Shown in pieces: positions 1 to 9,172 of a stretch of 47,447 nucleotides of DNA. Positions within the stretch are counted from its first letter, which is position 1. Each line of letters starts with the position of its first letter. Below the pieces are notes generated by a model. That model saw only the letters and a list, made by a program, of their open reading frames with translations, had not been told where the DNA came from and searched no databases. Source of the stretch: Aeromonas piscicola (GTDB taxonomy: Bacteria; Pseudomonadota; Gammaproteobacteria; Enterobacterales; Aeromonadaceae); assembly GCF_000820005.1 (NCBI RefSeq), contig NZ_CDBL01000082.1, forward strand, positions 1,076-48,522, written 5' to 3'. The position numbers were made by a program, and so were the translations under genes.

Positions 1-1217
1 ACCTCGTCGGCCACTACCGCAAAGCCGCGCCCCTGTTCGCCTGCGCGGGCTGCCTCGATGGCGGCATTGAGGGCCAGCAGGTTGGTCTGGGCCGAGATGG
101 TGCTGATCACCTGCAGTATGTTGCCGATCTCGCCGCTCTCCTGATCCAGCCGGGTCACCTCGCCGGCGGATTGTTCGATATGGTTGGCAACTTGGCGGAT
201 CAGCGTGATGGTCTGGCTCACCTGTTGCTGGCCTTCGTGGGCCTGCTGCTGGGTGAGCAGGGTGTCCTGACTGGCTTGCTCGGTGTTGTGCTCGATGTTG
301 TGGACAGTGGCGGTCATTTCGTTGATGGCGGTCGCCAGCATGTCAGTGTTTTGCTGGGCCTGTTGCATGCTGTTGAAGGTACTGCCCGAGTGTTGCATCA
401 GCAGGGTCATCTTGTCGTGGGTCTTGTCGGATACTTGCTGTACCGAGCCGATCAGGTTATCGATATTGTCGAGGAAGCGGTTAAACACCTTGGCTAGATA
501 GGCGAACTCATCTTGTCCCTGACTGTGCAGTCGAAAGGTGAGGTTATGGCTGTGATTAGCTAGGTCATTCAACTGCACCATCAGGTGCTGCAATGGTCGC
601 ACCGTCTTGAAATAGATAAACAACAGCATCAGCAGAATGACCGTCGTCGTCGTGACGAGCAGCAACATATCCTGATTTTGCAGGGCATGGTTCTGTGTAT
701 CAATCCCCCTCTCTTGCTGCTGTAACTGTTGCTGTTGCTGCTCTAGAGCTTGCTCGACCGGACTGGCGATAGAATCGGTGAGGGCATCAAATCCCTGATT
801 TGGCTCTTTCATCAGGCGGTTACCCGCTTCACGTCCCTCTTTGAGATAGGCATCTACCATCCGTTTGCCGACATCGAGTTGGCGAGCCAACAGGGGAGAT
901 AGAGTGCTTTGTAACTCAGGCAGGGTGTCGAGCAACTGTCGGGCCGCCTGGGCGTGTTGTTCTGCCTCGCGAATGGAGTCTTGTTCGCCTGATACGGCGG
1001 CATCAGTCAGAAATTGTTGGACCTGTGTCGTGTGATAACGAAGCTCTTGCAGCGCTATCTGGGCATTGGAGCTTTTGACCACTTGGCCAGGCAGCAAGCC
1101 TAACTGGCTGGTCAGGGTGCTGCGCCAGATACCGCTCAGTACCATAGTAAGCAATATGATGAGGCTCGATCCCAACAACAGATGTCGGATCGAGAGATTG
1201 CGGAACAGAGCAGACAT
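1..1217 (-). CDS. Methyl-accepting chemotaxis protein, 3' end beyond window
   Basis: Reading the minus strand from an ATG at 1217 (preceded by AGGGGA) gives about 405 codons, still open at base 1, so the C terminus is missing. The product starts [10 protein letters not shown], has a membrane segment at about residues 10-28, a periplasmic sensor, a second membrane segment near 185-205, a HAMP-like stretch, and then the conserved signalling hairpin ([20 protein letters not shown]). Such proteins signal to CheA/CheW and steer flagellar motion. The sensor shares QFLTDA, EGREAGN and GFDA motifs with the MCP at 3179, so the two are paralogues. The ligand is unknown. Family call is secure. Confidence 0.95.
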   Translation of the reverse strand, partial: MSALFRNLSIRHLLLGSSLIILLTMVLSGIWRSTLTSQLGLLPGQVVKSSNAQIALQELRYHTTQVQQFLTDAAVSGEQDSIREAEQHAQAARQLLDTLPELQSTLSPLLARQLDVGKRMVDAYLKEGREAGNRLMKEPNQGFDALTDSIASPVEQALEQQQQQLQQQERGIDTQNHALQNQDMLLLVTTTTVILLMLLFIYFKTVRPLQHLMVQLNDLANHSHNLTFRLHSQGQDEFAYLAKVFNRFLDNIDNLIGSVQQVSDKTHDKMTLLMQHSGSTFNSMQQAQQNTDMLATAINEMTATVHNIEHNTEQASQDTLLTQQQAHEGQQQVSQTITLIRQVANHIEQSAGEVTRLDQESGEIGNILQVISTISAQTNLLALNAAIEAARAGEQGRGFAVVADE

Positions 1218-1643
1218 AGAAATCCCCTGATGGCTATTGATGGCTCGTTCAATAGTAGACCCATAAGTGCCCGATTTTCTCAATAGTGATGACCAAGTTA
1301 CTACGTCAGAGAACCGGCAACTTAGTTTCACTGTTCAAGGCTTTCCCTGCGAGGAAATCACCATGATGTTCCGACTTGGAGGTAGGGAGGACTGACCGGT
1401 TTTTCGTTTGAGCATATCTATGGTTGTACCCCGAGAGCTCAGAACATAGCGACCTATGGCAGCGATTGATTGCCATAGGGCATCTTTTTGCCACCATGAG
1501 TTGAGATAGAAAAAAACGAAAAGTCTTTAATATCAAACAACTTATCGCTCAGCTCAAAAAACGAACAATGGCAGGTTTTATGCACTATGGTCAAAGTGGC
1601 ATTGGGTGCCACTGGTCTCATCCATCCTTGTAAGGAACATGGT
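1218..1643. other. Intergenic region with two perfect hairpins
   Basis: No convincing gene is seen. It contains a 9-bp perfect inverted repeat CCTATGGCA / TGCCATAGG (1453-1461 and 1471-1479) followed by GCATCTTTTT, and a 7-bp repeat AGTGGCA / TGCCACT (1595-1613) in the leader of the gene at 1644. The first could be the terminator of a small RNA or an operator. The second could be a leader hairpin controlling the next gene. Neither role is demonstrated. Confidence 0.4.
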
Positions 1644-2205
1644 ATGTCTACGGATGTAAATTCAATAAGTAGCTCATCAGTCTCTGCCTCGTATAACAGC
1701 GCAGCGTCTTCTGCCAGCACTCAACCAGTGAAACCTCCACACCATCATCAAAAAGATGGTGACGGTGAAAAGATGATGGGGGATGTAAAGTCGGCACTGT
1801 CGTCACTAGGGGTTAATGTTGATACTTCAAATGCTGATACCAAGTCGGCGTTGTCGTCCTTCATGCACACCTTAATGGGTACCCTGCGAGGTACATCAGG
1901 GGGTAAGCCTGAATGATAACGACAGTGATGATCAAGCCGGTGCTGTGCAGGCAGCAGCACCACAATCTGATCGTGATGGTAACCCCGTTAAGCAGGGACT
2001 TGACTCGCTTATCTCAGCGTTGAGCAGTGGCAACAGTACTGATCCTGCACTGAGTAAGCTGCAAGACCAGTTCAACTCGATCATCGGTGCGTCGTCGAGC
2101 CAGGGAGGAAGCAAAGTCTCTCTGCAAGACTTTTTGACTGAGTTTGGAAACAAACTGCCTCAAGAGCCACCGACAAATGGTTATATGGTCGACACTACGG
2201 CGTAA
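1644..2205 (+). pseudogene. Ser-rich hypothetical protein, frameshifted at a G run
   Basis: The first frame starts at ATG 1644 behind AAGGA and runs to a stop at 1916 (MSTDVNSISS...). The second frame is open to 2205. Removing one G from the G5 run at 1899-1903 fuses them smoothly (TSGVSLNDNDSDDQ) into a protein of about 187 residues with Ser/Ala-rich linkers, a His cluster and two similar modules (DVKSALSSLGV and GLDSLISALSS). I do not recognise the family. No signal peptide is seen. The break may be a real inactivating insertion, a phase-variable tract or a sequencing error. Confidence 0.6.
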
Positions 2206-2218
2206 TTATTTATGTTAT

Positions 2219-2247
2219 AAGGGGCTACAAGGCCCCTTCTTATTATT
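2219..2247 (+). terminator. Intrinsic terminator
   Basis: Arms AAGGGGC (2219-2225) and GCCCCTT (2232-2238) with a T-rich tail follow the frameshifted gene closely. Confidence 0.75.
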
Positions 2248-2281
2248 TTTTGGAATCAATATAGGTCTATATTTTTCTCGA

Positions 2282-2617
2282 TTATGTTATATATACTTTG
2301 GTAATCATCAGCGAAATGATGATCTCCTGGCTTCTGCCGCCAGCTCGGCTCGCATCTCTGATTATCGGCAGGCCTATCATTGCGATCACCACCATCGATA
2401 GCCCAGAGACAATAGCCACGCCGAAGCCAGTTCGCGCAACATAGGTATCGATGACAAGGCCCGCCAGCATCCCGCCAAGCGCGACACCAATGCTGATGCC
2501 TGTGGCCATCCAGGTTAGCCCCTCGGTAAGCTTGGAGGGCGGTAGAATGATAGTGCTAAGGTTCATAACGATGATCATCGTTGGCGCGAACCTAATGGTA
2601 CTGATATTGGCGATCAC
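2282..2617 (-). pseudogene. C-terminal remnant of an MFS transporter
   Basis: The 111 codons encode hydrophobic sequence typical of the last helices of a major facilitator permease (SKLTEGLTWMATGISIGVAL, followed by AGLVIDTY), where two or three helices can be drawn. A full MFS protein has about 400 residues and 12 helices. The open frame begins with GTG shortly after an in-frame TAG, has no clear ribosome site, and lies just downstream of a minus-strand terminator. It is read as the decayed end of a deleted gene and is probably not functional. Confidence 0.6.
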
Positions 2618-2634
2618 TTTGCGGATAGACAGCT

Positions 2635-2658
2635 AAAAAAAAGCCCCACGGGCGGGGC
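2635..2658 (-). terminator. Orphan intrinsic terminator on the minus strand
   Basis: On the minus strand GCCCC / GGGGC arms (2643-2647, 2654-2658) are followed by eight T. No minus-strand gene lies upstream, so it is probably left over from a lost gene. Confidence 0.6.
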
Positions 2659-3178
2659 AAGAGGTCTACTCAAGTGGAAGCAAATGGAATGATTTGTTCC
2701 CGAGAGACAATACCACCTAATGCAACATTACGTACCTGTCAAAAAGCACAGTAAAATTCCGACTCGTCTGATAGATTTTATTGAAGTAATACTATATATC
2801 TAGAGAGTGGGCTTAATGAATATTTTATCTTTACGTTTTAAATCTATCGGAAAGATCACTTTATTGGCTTAAACTAATGATGTCGGCGATATATTATTTG
2901 ACTTTTGATGGACCAGTAATGAGGCTGTGTAGGATTATTCCGTGGCGCTATTAAAAATTGGGCCACCCCATGATCAAGTTGAAGCCGTTTTTAAAATTGC
3001 ATTACATTTGTCTATTTTATCTAGATAAAAAATGAAAAGGTTTAGCATTTTGGCAACAGAGTGGCATAGACAGGCTACTATTCGCTGGCACAACTTATGC
3101 TTTTTTGAAATAACCGCTTGGCAGCGTGCCTTGCTGGTTATGCCTCTTCCATCCGGCAGCTAGTCTATGAGGTGATCC
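2659..3178. other. AT-rich 520-bp spacer before the MCP-PilZ gene
   Basis: No intact gene is seen. At 2816-2872 a short frame encodes MNILSLRFKSIGKITLLA and stops. It resembles the first residues and start of TM1 of an MCP, so it may be the scar of an older MCP 5' end. No clear sigma-28 promoter is found; a sigma-54-like string near 3118 has the wrong spacing. Confidence 0.35.
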
Positions 3179-5257
3179 ATGGCTACAGTACAAGAACTCT
3201 TGTACAACAACACCCTCGAATTGAATGAGACTGGTATCACCTCGCACAAACCGGTGAGAGGAAGTTCCGTCAAGCGGATGATGATAAAGGGGGGCGTACT
3301 GGTGGCAGTCCCCCTGCTGGTAGCTTCTGTTGTCTCTATATGGAGTAACCAAACCCAGCTGCGCGCCCATGAGAAGGTTGAAATACTGGGTCGCGCACAA
3401 TCAACCTTCCAAGCAACCCGTTACGATTTGGTGCAGATCCAGCAGTTTCTGACCGATGCATCGGTAACCGGTGACACCGAAGAGGGGATCGCTGAGGCAG
3501 CTACCTACCGTGATGATGCGTTGAAAAATTTGGATGCGCTGGCCCGCATTTTGCCAGACCTGACCGACGAGATCCTACCTATAAAGGAAGTTGCAAAGCA
3601 GTTGCAGGAGAAAGGGGTCGTCATGGTAAACGCCTATTTCCATGAGGGACGGGAGGCAGGAAACGCCATCATGACCAGCCCGGATGGTTTTGATGCAATG
3701 GTTGAGAATGCAGCTGGAAGGCTTGAATATATCTCTCATGCACTCGACGGTCGGATTGCCAGCGCCACAGCCAATCGGGACGAGGCCAAGGCCCTGTCGC
3801 TCTGGATAAGTCTCGGCGCTGGGCTGGTTTCCCTGCTCTTTGTAGCAATTGCTTACTTGATCCAATATCGCCATCTGATGCGCACCCTGGGTGGTGAGCC
3901 TGACTATGCTGCTTGGGTTGCTTCCGAAATCGCAGCTGGCAACCTGACTGTTACGATCGAGACCCGCTTTGATGGCAACAGCGTGCTGGGAACCATGCGG
4001 ATGATGGCTGAGAAGCTAAGCAGCCATATGCGCCAGATTGACCAGCGTACCCGCCAGTTGGCTCAATCCTCCTACCAGATCTCCGACATCTCCAAAACCA
4101 TCACCGATGCAGCCCAGACGCAGCAACATCATTCTGGCGAGGTGAACCGTGCCAGCAACGATCTCTCCTGCGCAGCCGAAGCGGTAGCGGGTCTGGCCGA
4201 TCAGGTGGGGCAGCAGGCGGAACTTGCCTACCAGAGCGCTAACCGCAGCACTCGGGTTATGAGCGAAAATATCGAGGAGATGCGCCGAGCCGTGACCGAA
4301 GCACAGCAGGCCGAGCAGAAGACCCAGCAGCTGAGTGAGGCGAGCCAGAAGATCCAGGTTATCACCCAATCCATTAGTGCCATCACCGAACAGACCAACC
4401 TGTTGGCGCTAAATGCTGCCATTGAAGCTGCCCGAGCCGGCGAATATGGCCGCGGCTTTGCGGTGGTTGCTGACGAGGTACGCAAACTGGCCAACCATGC
4501 CGGGCAGGCGACCAAAGAGATCAACGGTATCGTCACCACCCTGAGCCAGCTTATCGGCGAGAACGAGGCCTCGGTGAAGAGCGTGATTGCCCGCACCCAT
4601 CTCACCATGGACAAAGCCCATGAGGCGAGCCAGTCTATCAATGGCCTGATGGGAGAGATTGAGCGCAGTGTCGGGGCTGCTGGACAGATCCGCACGACCA
4701 GCGATGAGCAGATGCACAAGCTAGCCTCCCTTAATGACCATCTTCACGACCTATTGCAAACCCTCTCCGAGAACACCGAGAAGGTGCAGACCACCGGGAT
4801 AATCAGCCGCACTCTCTATGAAGAGTCGAGCCAGCTGCGCGATATCATGGAGCAGTTCCGCTTCGAGACAACAAGCAGTGCCGATCGCCCCGAACACGAG
4901 ATGCGCAGCGCGCCACGTATGTATCAGCACATGATGGTGAAGATTCAGGCGGATGGTAGTTTCCGTGAATCGATCACTGAGGACTTCAGCATCACCGGTC
5001 TGCGCCTGCGCACTGTTCAACCCCTCGCTCTGCCGAAAAAAGCGCAGGTCGAGCTCAAGATCTATACCCCCAAATCCACCATTGAGCTCTATCGTAACCA
5101 AACTCCGCTGGCAGTGACTGCTAGGGTGATGTGGTCGCAGCAAGAGAAGGAAGAGGAGGTCTATGGGCTTGAGTTCACCAACGTCACACCGACAGTGCGC
5201 AGCAATCTGGAGGCCTGCTTCAAACACTATGCACTGGAACCGACTTTTAATCGTTGA
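3179..5257 (+). CDS. Methyl-accepting chemotaxis protein with C-terminal PilZ domain
   Basis: A 692-residue transducer. It has TM1 at about 36-54, a periplasmic sensor to about 205, TM2 at 207-226, HAMP-like sequence, and a cytoplasmic signalling helix pair with tip [20 protein letters not shown] at about 404-423. The last 115 residues form a PilZ-like module: RSAPR at 576-580 (RxxxR) and DFSITG at 602-607 (DxSxxG), the two c-di-GMP contact motifs. This implies that chemotaxis signalling by this receptor is tuned by c-di-GMP. Start ATG 3179 follows GAGGTGATCC. Its sensor is paralogous to that of the divergently oriented MCP at 1-1217. Confidence 0.93.
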   Translation: MATVQELLYNNTLELNETGITSHKPVRGSSVKRMMIKGGVLVAVPLLVASVVSIWSNQTQLRAHEKVEILGRAQSTFQATRYDLVQIQQFLTDASVTGDTEEGIAEAATYRDDALKNLDALARILPDLTDEILPIKEVAKQLQEKGVVMVNAYFHEGREAGNAIMTSPDGFDAMVENAAGRLEYISHALDGRIASATANRDEAKALSLWISLGAGLVSLLFVAIAYLIQYRHLMRTLGGEPDYAAWVASEIAAGNLTVTIETRFDGNSVLGTMRMMAEKLSSHMRQIDQRTRQLAQSSYQISDISKTITDAAQTQQHHSGEVNRASNDLSCAAEAVAGLADQVGQQAELAYQSANRSTRVMSENIEEMRRAVTEAQQAEQKTQQLSEASQKIQVITQSISAITEQTNLLALNAAIEAARAGEYGRGFAVVADEVRKLANHAGQATKEINGIVTTLSQLIGENEASVKSVIARTHLTMDKAHEASQSINGLMGEIERSVGAAGQIRTTSDEQMHKLASLNDHLHDLLQTLSENTEKVQTTGIISRTLYEESSQLRDIMEQFRFETTSSADRPEHEMRSAPRMYQHMMVKIQADGSFRESITEDFSITGLRLRTVQPLALPKKAQVELKIYTPKSTIELYRNQTPLAVTARVMWSQQEKEEEVYGLEFTNVTPTVRSNLEACFKHYALEPTFNR

Positions 5258-5438
5258 GGATGCTTATTAGTCAGCTGAGATGCTTGCGGCATTAGAACTT
5301 GTTTCACCGGGAGATAGCAGTGAAGTAACCGTTATACCTCACATTGTCTACTGGACTGACCCCACTTAATTTAGTCTTAAGAATACTTGACTAGAGTTTG
5401 TGCAAGCACAGAGATCTGTAACCACTCGTAGGATTTAT

Positions 5439-6197
5439 ATGCATATAAATACGGCCGACTTACTCAATAAGGTTCCTGAGGTCACCTTGGTGTTCTGGTT
5501 GATAAAAATGATGTCGACAACGGTAGGGGAAACTGCGGCTGACTTTCTGATTTTTAACTTGCACTTAGGGTTGACGGTCACCTCCCTATTGATGGGGATC
5601 TGTCTGATAGCCACACTTTTGATACAAATTCGTTCAACTTGCTATGTACCTTGGAAGTACTGGTTGGCAGTCGTGCTGGTGAGCATATTTGGTACCTTGG
5701 TGACCGACAATCTTACCGATCAAGTGGGTGTGCCGTTGGCAATGTCTACTGGCGTGTTTACGGTCATGCTGCTGGCCACGTTCTGGATCTGGTATGCCCA
5801 GGAAAAAACTTTGTCCATTCGGTCTATCGATACCCGTAAAAGGGAGCTGTTCTACTGGGCGGCGATCTTGGTTACCTTTGCGTTGGGCACTGCTGCCGGC
5901 GATTGGGTATCAGAGGGGATGGACATGGGGTATATGAACGCCATGCTGCTGTTCGGTACCTTAATAGCGGTTACCGCTGCTGCTCATTACTGGTTCAGGT
6001 TGAATACGGTGTTGGCTTTCTGGATTGTCTATGTGCTGACCCGGCCACTCGGTGCTTCTATTGGTGATCTGCTGTCACAATCAGAGAAGCATGGCGGCTT
6101 AGGTCTCGGTGTCACCAGTACCAGCCTGGCTTTTTTTGCTTGCATCATCATGTTGGTCGGTTATCAGTCATTACCACGCCGGTTCACGGTGAGATAA
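5439..6197 (+). CDS. DUF347-repeat (COG4705-type) integral membrane protein
   Basis: 252 residues from ATG 5439, chosen because TAGGA lies just upstream; an upstream in-frame start at 5400 lacks a site. The protein is almost wholly hydrophobic, with about eight membrane helices built from a repeated unit: FWLIKMMSTTVGETAAD near the N terminus, FALGTAAGDWVSE in the middle and FWIVYVLTRPLGASIGD near the end. These FW...T.G...D units are characteristic of the DUF347 family. Transport has been proposed for such proteins but the substrate is not known to me. It stands alone, with a terminator 90 bp downstream. Confidence 0.85.
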   Translation: MHINTADLLNKVPEVTLVFWLIKMMSTTVGETAADFLIFNLHLGLTVTSLLMGICLIATLLIQIRSTCYVPWKYWLAVVLVSIFGTLVTDNLTDQVGVPLAMSTGVFTVMLLATFWIWYAQEKTLSIRSIDTRKRELFYWAAILVTFALGTAAGDWVSEGMDMGYMNAMLLFGTLIAVTAAAHYWFRLNTVLAFWIVYVLTRPLGASIGDLLSQSEKHGGLGLGVTSTSLAFFACIIMLVGYQSLPRRFTVR

Positions 6198-6283
6198 GGC
6201 ATGTGTTGTGATGCTCACGTTGTGAAACTAACTAACTACTTACTATGGTGATGGGTTTTAGAATACAATCGACACATTACGCA

Positions 6284-6308
6284 AGGGGGCCATTTGCCCC
6301 CCTTTTTT
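6284..6308 (+). terminator. Intrinsic terminator
   Basis: Arms GGGGGC (6285-6290) and GCCCCC (6296-6301) with a short loop and six T (6303-6308). Confidence 0.85.
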
Positions 6309-6324
6309 ATGATGGGAGAATGGG

Positions 6325-6729
6325 ATGGGCTACGGAGAAGTGGCAATTAAGGCAGTGATGACGTGTAAAGCAGATAAGAAGTTGAACCCCTGCGATGCTT
6401 GGGTAAATGCAGCGCAGCAACACTATCCTGCCAGCCCATCAGCCCAAGGAAAGGGGGCACCTAAAGGTGCTTTTTTGGGGCTATGTAGTGAAGGCTTGGT
6501 TCCGTGTATATCTAAACGGCGCTACGCACGAGCCATTCAAAGCCAGAATTATGCAGTTAAGGCGGTACGTATCCTTCAAGTATATGAAGAGCAGCATTCT
6601 GAGTTACCTAACTCAATCCAGCTCTGGGATGCTGTGATGAGGAAGGTTGGCAAAGAGATTGTGCATAATGGACAAATGGATGTTGTTTTGGCGCTTTGGA
6701 AGGCGGGGTTGATTGCCCCTAAGAAATAG
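6325..6729 (+). CDS. Hypothetical protein, possibly DUF6979
   Basis: 134 residues from ATG 6325 behind GGGAGA. It begins MGYGEVAIKAV and contains CDAWVNAAQQHYP, LGLCSEGLVPCI and YAVKAVRILQ. No signal peptide or membrane segment is seen. The pattern resembles small cytosolic proteins annotated as DUF6979, but that is from memory. No function can be assigned. It starts 17 bp after the preceding terminator, so its own promoter would have to overlap that region. It has no partner gene. Confidence 0.7.
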   Translation: MGYGEVAIKAVMTCKADKKLNPCDAWVNAAQQHYPASPSAQGKGAPKGAFLGLCSEGLVPCISKRRYARAIQSQNYAVKAVRILQVYEEQHSELPNSIQLWDAVMRKVGKEIVHNGQMDVVLALWKAGLIAPKK

Positions 6730-7007
6730 GGCGCCGGGCTGCACCTGCTGTGTGATGTCACCGCCGGTGATAAACCAGGAGGGGAACGTATTCAATCTTC
6801 CTATCTTTGAAAAAACAAAGCGAATGTTTTTTATACAAATTGGTCAATATTTAATAACTTGGGGTATAAAACAATCTGTTGTAAATCAATTTTAATTTGG
6901 AGCTTTAGCTCTAAATATGCGTTATTTCATAATTACTTCAATCCATAGTTGTTATCGCTATTGTTAATAGTATTATCACTTGCGGAAACAATAAAAATGG
7001 ATTTTAT
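6730..7007. other. AT-rich spacer upstream of the PAP2 gene
   Basis: 278 bp with no open frame of merit. A TCACCG / CGGTGA palindrome lies at about 6758-6770, just after the preceding gene. The rest is AT-rich and probably holds the PAP2 promoter; no box is convincing. Confidence 0.4.
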
Positions 7008-7541
7008 ATGAAAAAACACGTCCTGTGCGCAGCCGTAATTTGTGTAATTTGTAACCAAGCACAAGCCTCCAGCACTTTTGAAAAATATGGTGATATTGGG
7101 CAATTTGCAATCCCAGCTATTGCTGCGGGCATTTCTTGGTACCAGGGTGACTATGATGGGTTGAAGGAGTTTGGATACTCCCTCCTTTCGACTACGGCTA
7201 CCGTTGAGGTATTGAAACATACCGTAGATGCAACCCGTCCAAATGGAGGAGACATGAGTTTCCCATCTGGACACACAGCATGGGCGTTCAGTGGCGCCAG
7301 CTATTTGCAAATGCGTTATGGTTGGAGCTACGGGTTACCTGCCTATGTCGCTGCTGGCGCCGTAGGTTGGTCTAGAGTTGAATCTGATAATCATTACTGG
7401 CGAGATGTGATTGCTGGTGCAGCCATTGCGACAGGGTTCAGCTATCTGTTTACTTCCCCTAAGAGCGGCACACAACTAGCATTTTACCCCACGATTATGG
7501 ATGGTGATGCCAGAGGCATTGCTGTCAGTTTTACGTACTAA
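7008..7541 (+). CDS. Periplasmic PAP2-family phosphatase
   Basis: 177 residues. A signal peptide is visible (MKKHVLCAAVICVICNQAQA, cut after residue 20). The three PAP2 motifs are complete: K70...RP77-78, PSGH at 86-89, and SR122-123...H129...D133. The family removes phosphate from lipid or soluble phospho-esters such as phosphatidylglycerol phosphate, undecaprenyl pyrophosphate or lipid A. This short single-domain form with a signal peptide points to the periplasm or outer membrane, and its C terminus (GIAVSFTY, aromatic end) hints at outer-membrane association. The substrate is unknown. It is the last clear host gene before the prophage. Confidence 0.9.
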   Translation: MKKHVLCAAVICVICNQAQASSTFEKYGDIGQFAIPAIAAGISWYQGDYDGLKEFGYSLLSTTATVEVLKHTVDATRPNGGDMSFPSGHTAWAFSGASYLQMRYGWSYGLPAYVAAGAVGWSRVESDNHYWRDVIAGAAIATGFSYLFTSPKSGTQLAFYPTIMDGDARGIAVSFTY

Positions 7542-7613
7542 TGCTCTCTAAGTAGATCGCAGTCATGTCACAATAAACACTGCTATCTAAAATTTCATGC
7601 AGTTTTAGCAACG

Positions 7614-7643
7614 GCCCCAGGTGATAGTAAATCTGGGGCTTTT
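7614..7643 (+). terminator. Intrinsic terminator of the PAP2 gene
   Basis: Arms GCCCCAG (7614-7620) and CTGGGGC (7633-7639) followed by TTTT. Confidence 0.8.
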
Positions 7644-7748
7644 GTATTTATATATTTTCTCGAAATTTAGAAATCACATGAGGGATTATTTTCTCTACCT
7701 TGGTAATGAATTCCATGGGAACCAAGTCATACCAAAGCGTGCTGGTGC

Positions 7749-7778
7749 GTGACATTGTTCAAACTTTGGTCGTAACAT
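7749..7778 (+). promoter_or_regulatory. Candidate promoter for the nin operon
   Basis: GTGACA, 18-bp spacer, TAACAT, about 55 bp before the first phage start. It lies within an inverted repeat ACCAAAG ... CTTTGGT (about 7730-7770) that could be an operator. Weak match. Confidence 0.3.
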
Positions 7779-7831
7779 GGTCATGCCGGAACTAGACCAC
7801 CCGGCTATTTATGACCAAAAGGACCCAGACC

Positions 7832-7999
7832 ATGACCAAACCACATACCCGAGATCTATCCGCAGCACGCCCACGCGGCTGTGCCAGTGTATCCAGCAGC
7901 CTGCGCAATTTTAACTTGGCTGATTTGATTGAAGTATTTCCTTTCAACCCCGTGCTAGTCGAGCCGTCCCTTGTGCTGCTCGGGGAGGGCGTAGCTTGA
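7832..7999 (+). CDS. Small phage protein upstream of ninB
   Basis: 55 residues from ATG 7832, eight bases after AAGGA; an ATG in frame at 7811 lacks a ribosome site. The sequence begins MTKPHTRDLSAARPRGCASV and ends VLLGEGVA, basic first and hydrophobic later. The stop overlaps the TTG start of ninB by two bases, so the two are probably translationally coupled. The family is not recognised. It may also be the remnant end of an early gene exposed by loss of the left arm. Confidence 0.5.
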   Translation: MTKPHTRDLSAARPRGCASVSSSLRNFNLADLIEVFPFNPVLVEPSLVLLGEGVA

Positions 8000-8436
8000 G
8001 CGCCTATCCCAAGTATTTCCTCCGCAGTCCTGAAATCCGATCCCGCGCTTGCCAGTTGGTTGCCGGCCTGCCGGTAGACCAGGACAAGCCGCTGGTTATC
8101 GAAATCAAGGAGATGACCCGATCTCTCGCCCAAAACTCAATGCTTTGGGCATGTCTCACCGACATTGCCGAGCAGGTGAGCTGGCACGGCCGCAAGCTCG
8201 CTAAGGAGGAATGGAAGCACGTTCTCAGCGCGGCCCTGTACCAACAAGACGTGGTCCCGAACATCGACGGTACCGGCTTCGTTGTGTTGGGTAAGTCCAC
8301 TTCCAAGATGACCGTGCGCGAGATGCGCGACCTCATCGAGTTGGCCCAGGCCTTCGGCGCTCAGCAAGGCGTGAAGTTCGGGGATGAATCCCGCCGCGGC
8401 TTCGACTGGGTGGCCGCCTATGGGAGGGCTGCATGA
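7996..8436 (+). CDS. ninB: NinB-family recombination protein
   Basis: 146 residues from TTG 7996, supported by GGGGAGGG six bases upstream. The middle matches the lambda NinB (Orf) pattern: RSLAQNSMLWACLTDIAEQV, WKHVLSAALYQQ, then GKSTSKMTVREMRDLIELAQ and a YGRAA end. NinB binds single-stranded DNA and SSB and helps RecA or Red recombination without RecFOR. It is the usual first gene of the lambdoid nin region and overlaps the next gene by four bases. Confidence 0.93.
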   Translation: MSAYPKYFLRSPEIRSRACQLVAGLPVDQDKPLVIEIKEMTRSLAQNSMLWACLTDIAEQVSWHGRKLAKEEWKHVLSAALYQQDVVPNIDGTGFVVLGKSTSKMTVREMRDLIELAQAFGAQQGVKFGDESRRGFDWVAAYGRAA

Positions 8437-8750
8437 GCAAGACCAAGGCTGATAAGCAGTGGTTGGACGATGTGAGCTCTCTGTGCTGCATTGCCTGCCG
8501 CAATGCAGGCCTGGGGCCGAGCCTCGCTGAAATTCACCATGTGCGCACTGGCGTCGGGATGGCGCAGCGCGCCGCTCACACCCGGGTGCTGCCCCTCTGC
8601 CCGCGGCATCATCGGGCTTGCTACCCCACCGGCTTCCACGCGGCTCCTAAGAGCTGGCAGGCTGAGCACGGTAGCGAGGAGACCCTGCTTGCCCAGGTGG
8701 CCCGAGAGGTTGCCGAACTGCACAAGAACACCATCGGGAGGGCGGCATGA
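8433..8750 (+). CDS. Ref-like / DUF968-like HNH nuclease
   Basis: 105 residues from ATG 8433, overlapping ninB (ATGA). An N-terminal CCIAC cysteine cluster, IHHVRTGVGMAQRAAH and LPLCPRHHRACYPTG form the Cys/His pattern of HNH nucleases like P1 Ref (a RecA-dependent nuclease) and the DUF968 proteins of lambdoid nin regions. A role in phage DNA recombination or processing is inferred from the family and the neighbours ninB and the nuclease at 8747. Start and end overlaps show a tight operon. Confidence 0.8.
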   Translation: MSKTKADKQWLDDVSSLCCIACRNAGLGPSLAEIHHVRTGVGMAQRAAHTRVLPLCPRHHRACYPTGFHAAPKSWQAEHGSEETLLAQVAREVAELHKNTIGRAA

Positions 8751-9172
8751 TCCACCTTTCCGCCCTTGATGCGGCCCGGCTGCTGGGCCGCAACCCCAAG
8801 GTCAAGAATGTAGCCAACCAGGTGCGCAAGGCCCAACAAGTCACCAGCCTGCACGACAAGGTGCTGGCCCAGCTTGCCGGCTTCCCTGACCCCGTCACCG
8901 AGCTGCTGTTCCACCCCAAGCGCAAGTGGCGGTTCGACTATGCCTGGGAAGAGCAGATGATCGCCCTCGAGATCCACGGCGGGATCCACTCCGGTGGCCG
9001 GCACACCCGGGGGAGGGGGTTCGTAGAGGACCGCACCAAGATGAACGAGGCCACCCTACTTGGGTGGACCGTACTGGAGGTTACCCCCGAGCACATCAAG
9101 ACCAGCCAGCTGCGCGCCTGGCTGCTGAAAGCATTTGAACAGACCAATAACCAACCAAGGACCCGACCATGA
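8747..9172 (+). CDS. Predicted PD-(D/E)XK endonuclease, possible Holliday-junction resolvase stand-in
   Basis: 141 residues from ATG 8747, overlapping the previous stop. The core [19 protein letters not shown] (about 60-79) followed by [20 protein letters not shown] resembles Vsr/DUF559-type nucleases: an Asp before a strand, a Glu in the next strand, and a Lys/Arg-Asn-Glu helix ahead of GW.VL. In lambdoid phages this slot usually holds RusA or Rap, so a junction-resolving role is plausible. Catalytic residues are not proven and the usual ExK lysine is replaced by His. Confidence 0.65.
   Translation: MIHLSALDAARLLGRNPKVKNVANQVRKAQQVTSLHDKVLAQLAGFPDPVTELLFHPKRKWRFDYAWEEQMIALEIHGGIHSGGRHTRGRGFVEDRTKMNEATLLGWTVLEVTPEHIKTSQLRAWLLKAFEQTNNQPRTRP

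Noticed and set aside
3118..3138. Sigma-54-like string TTGGCA ... TTGCT before the MCP-PilZ gene
   Set aside because: The gap between the GG and GC elements is one base too long for a working -24/-12 promoter.
5350..5376. Possible insertion-sequence end (TGGACTGACCCC) after the MCP-PilZ gene
   Set aside because: No partner inverted repeat or transposase fragment was seen nearby. The likeness is from memory and too short.
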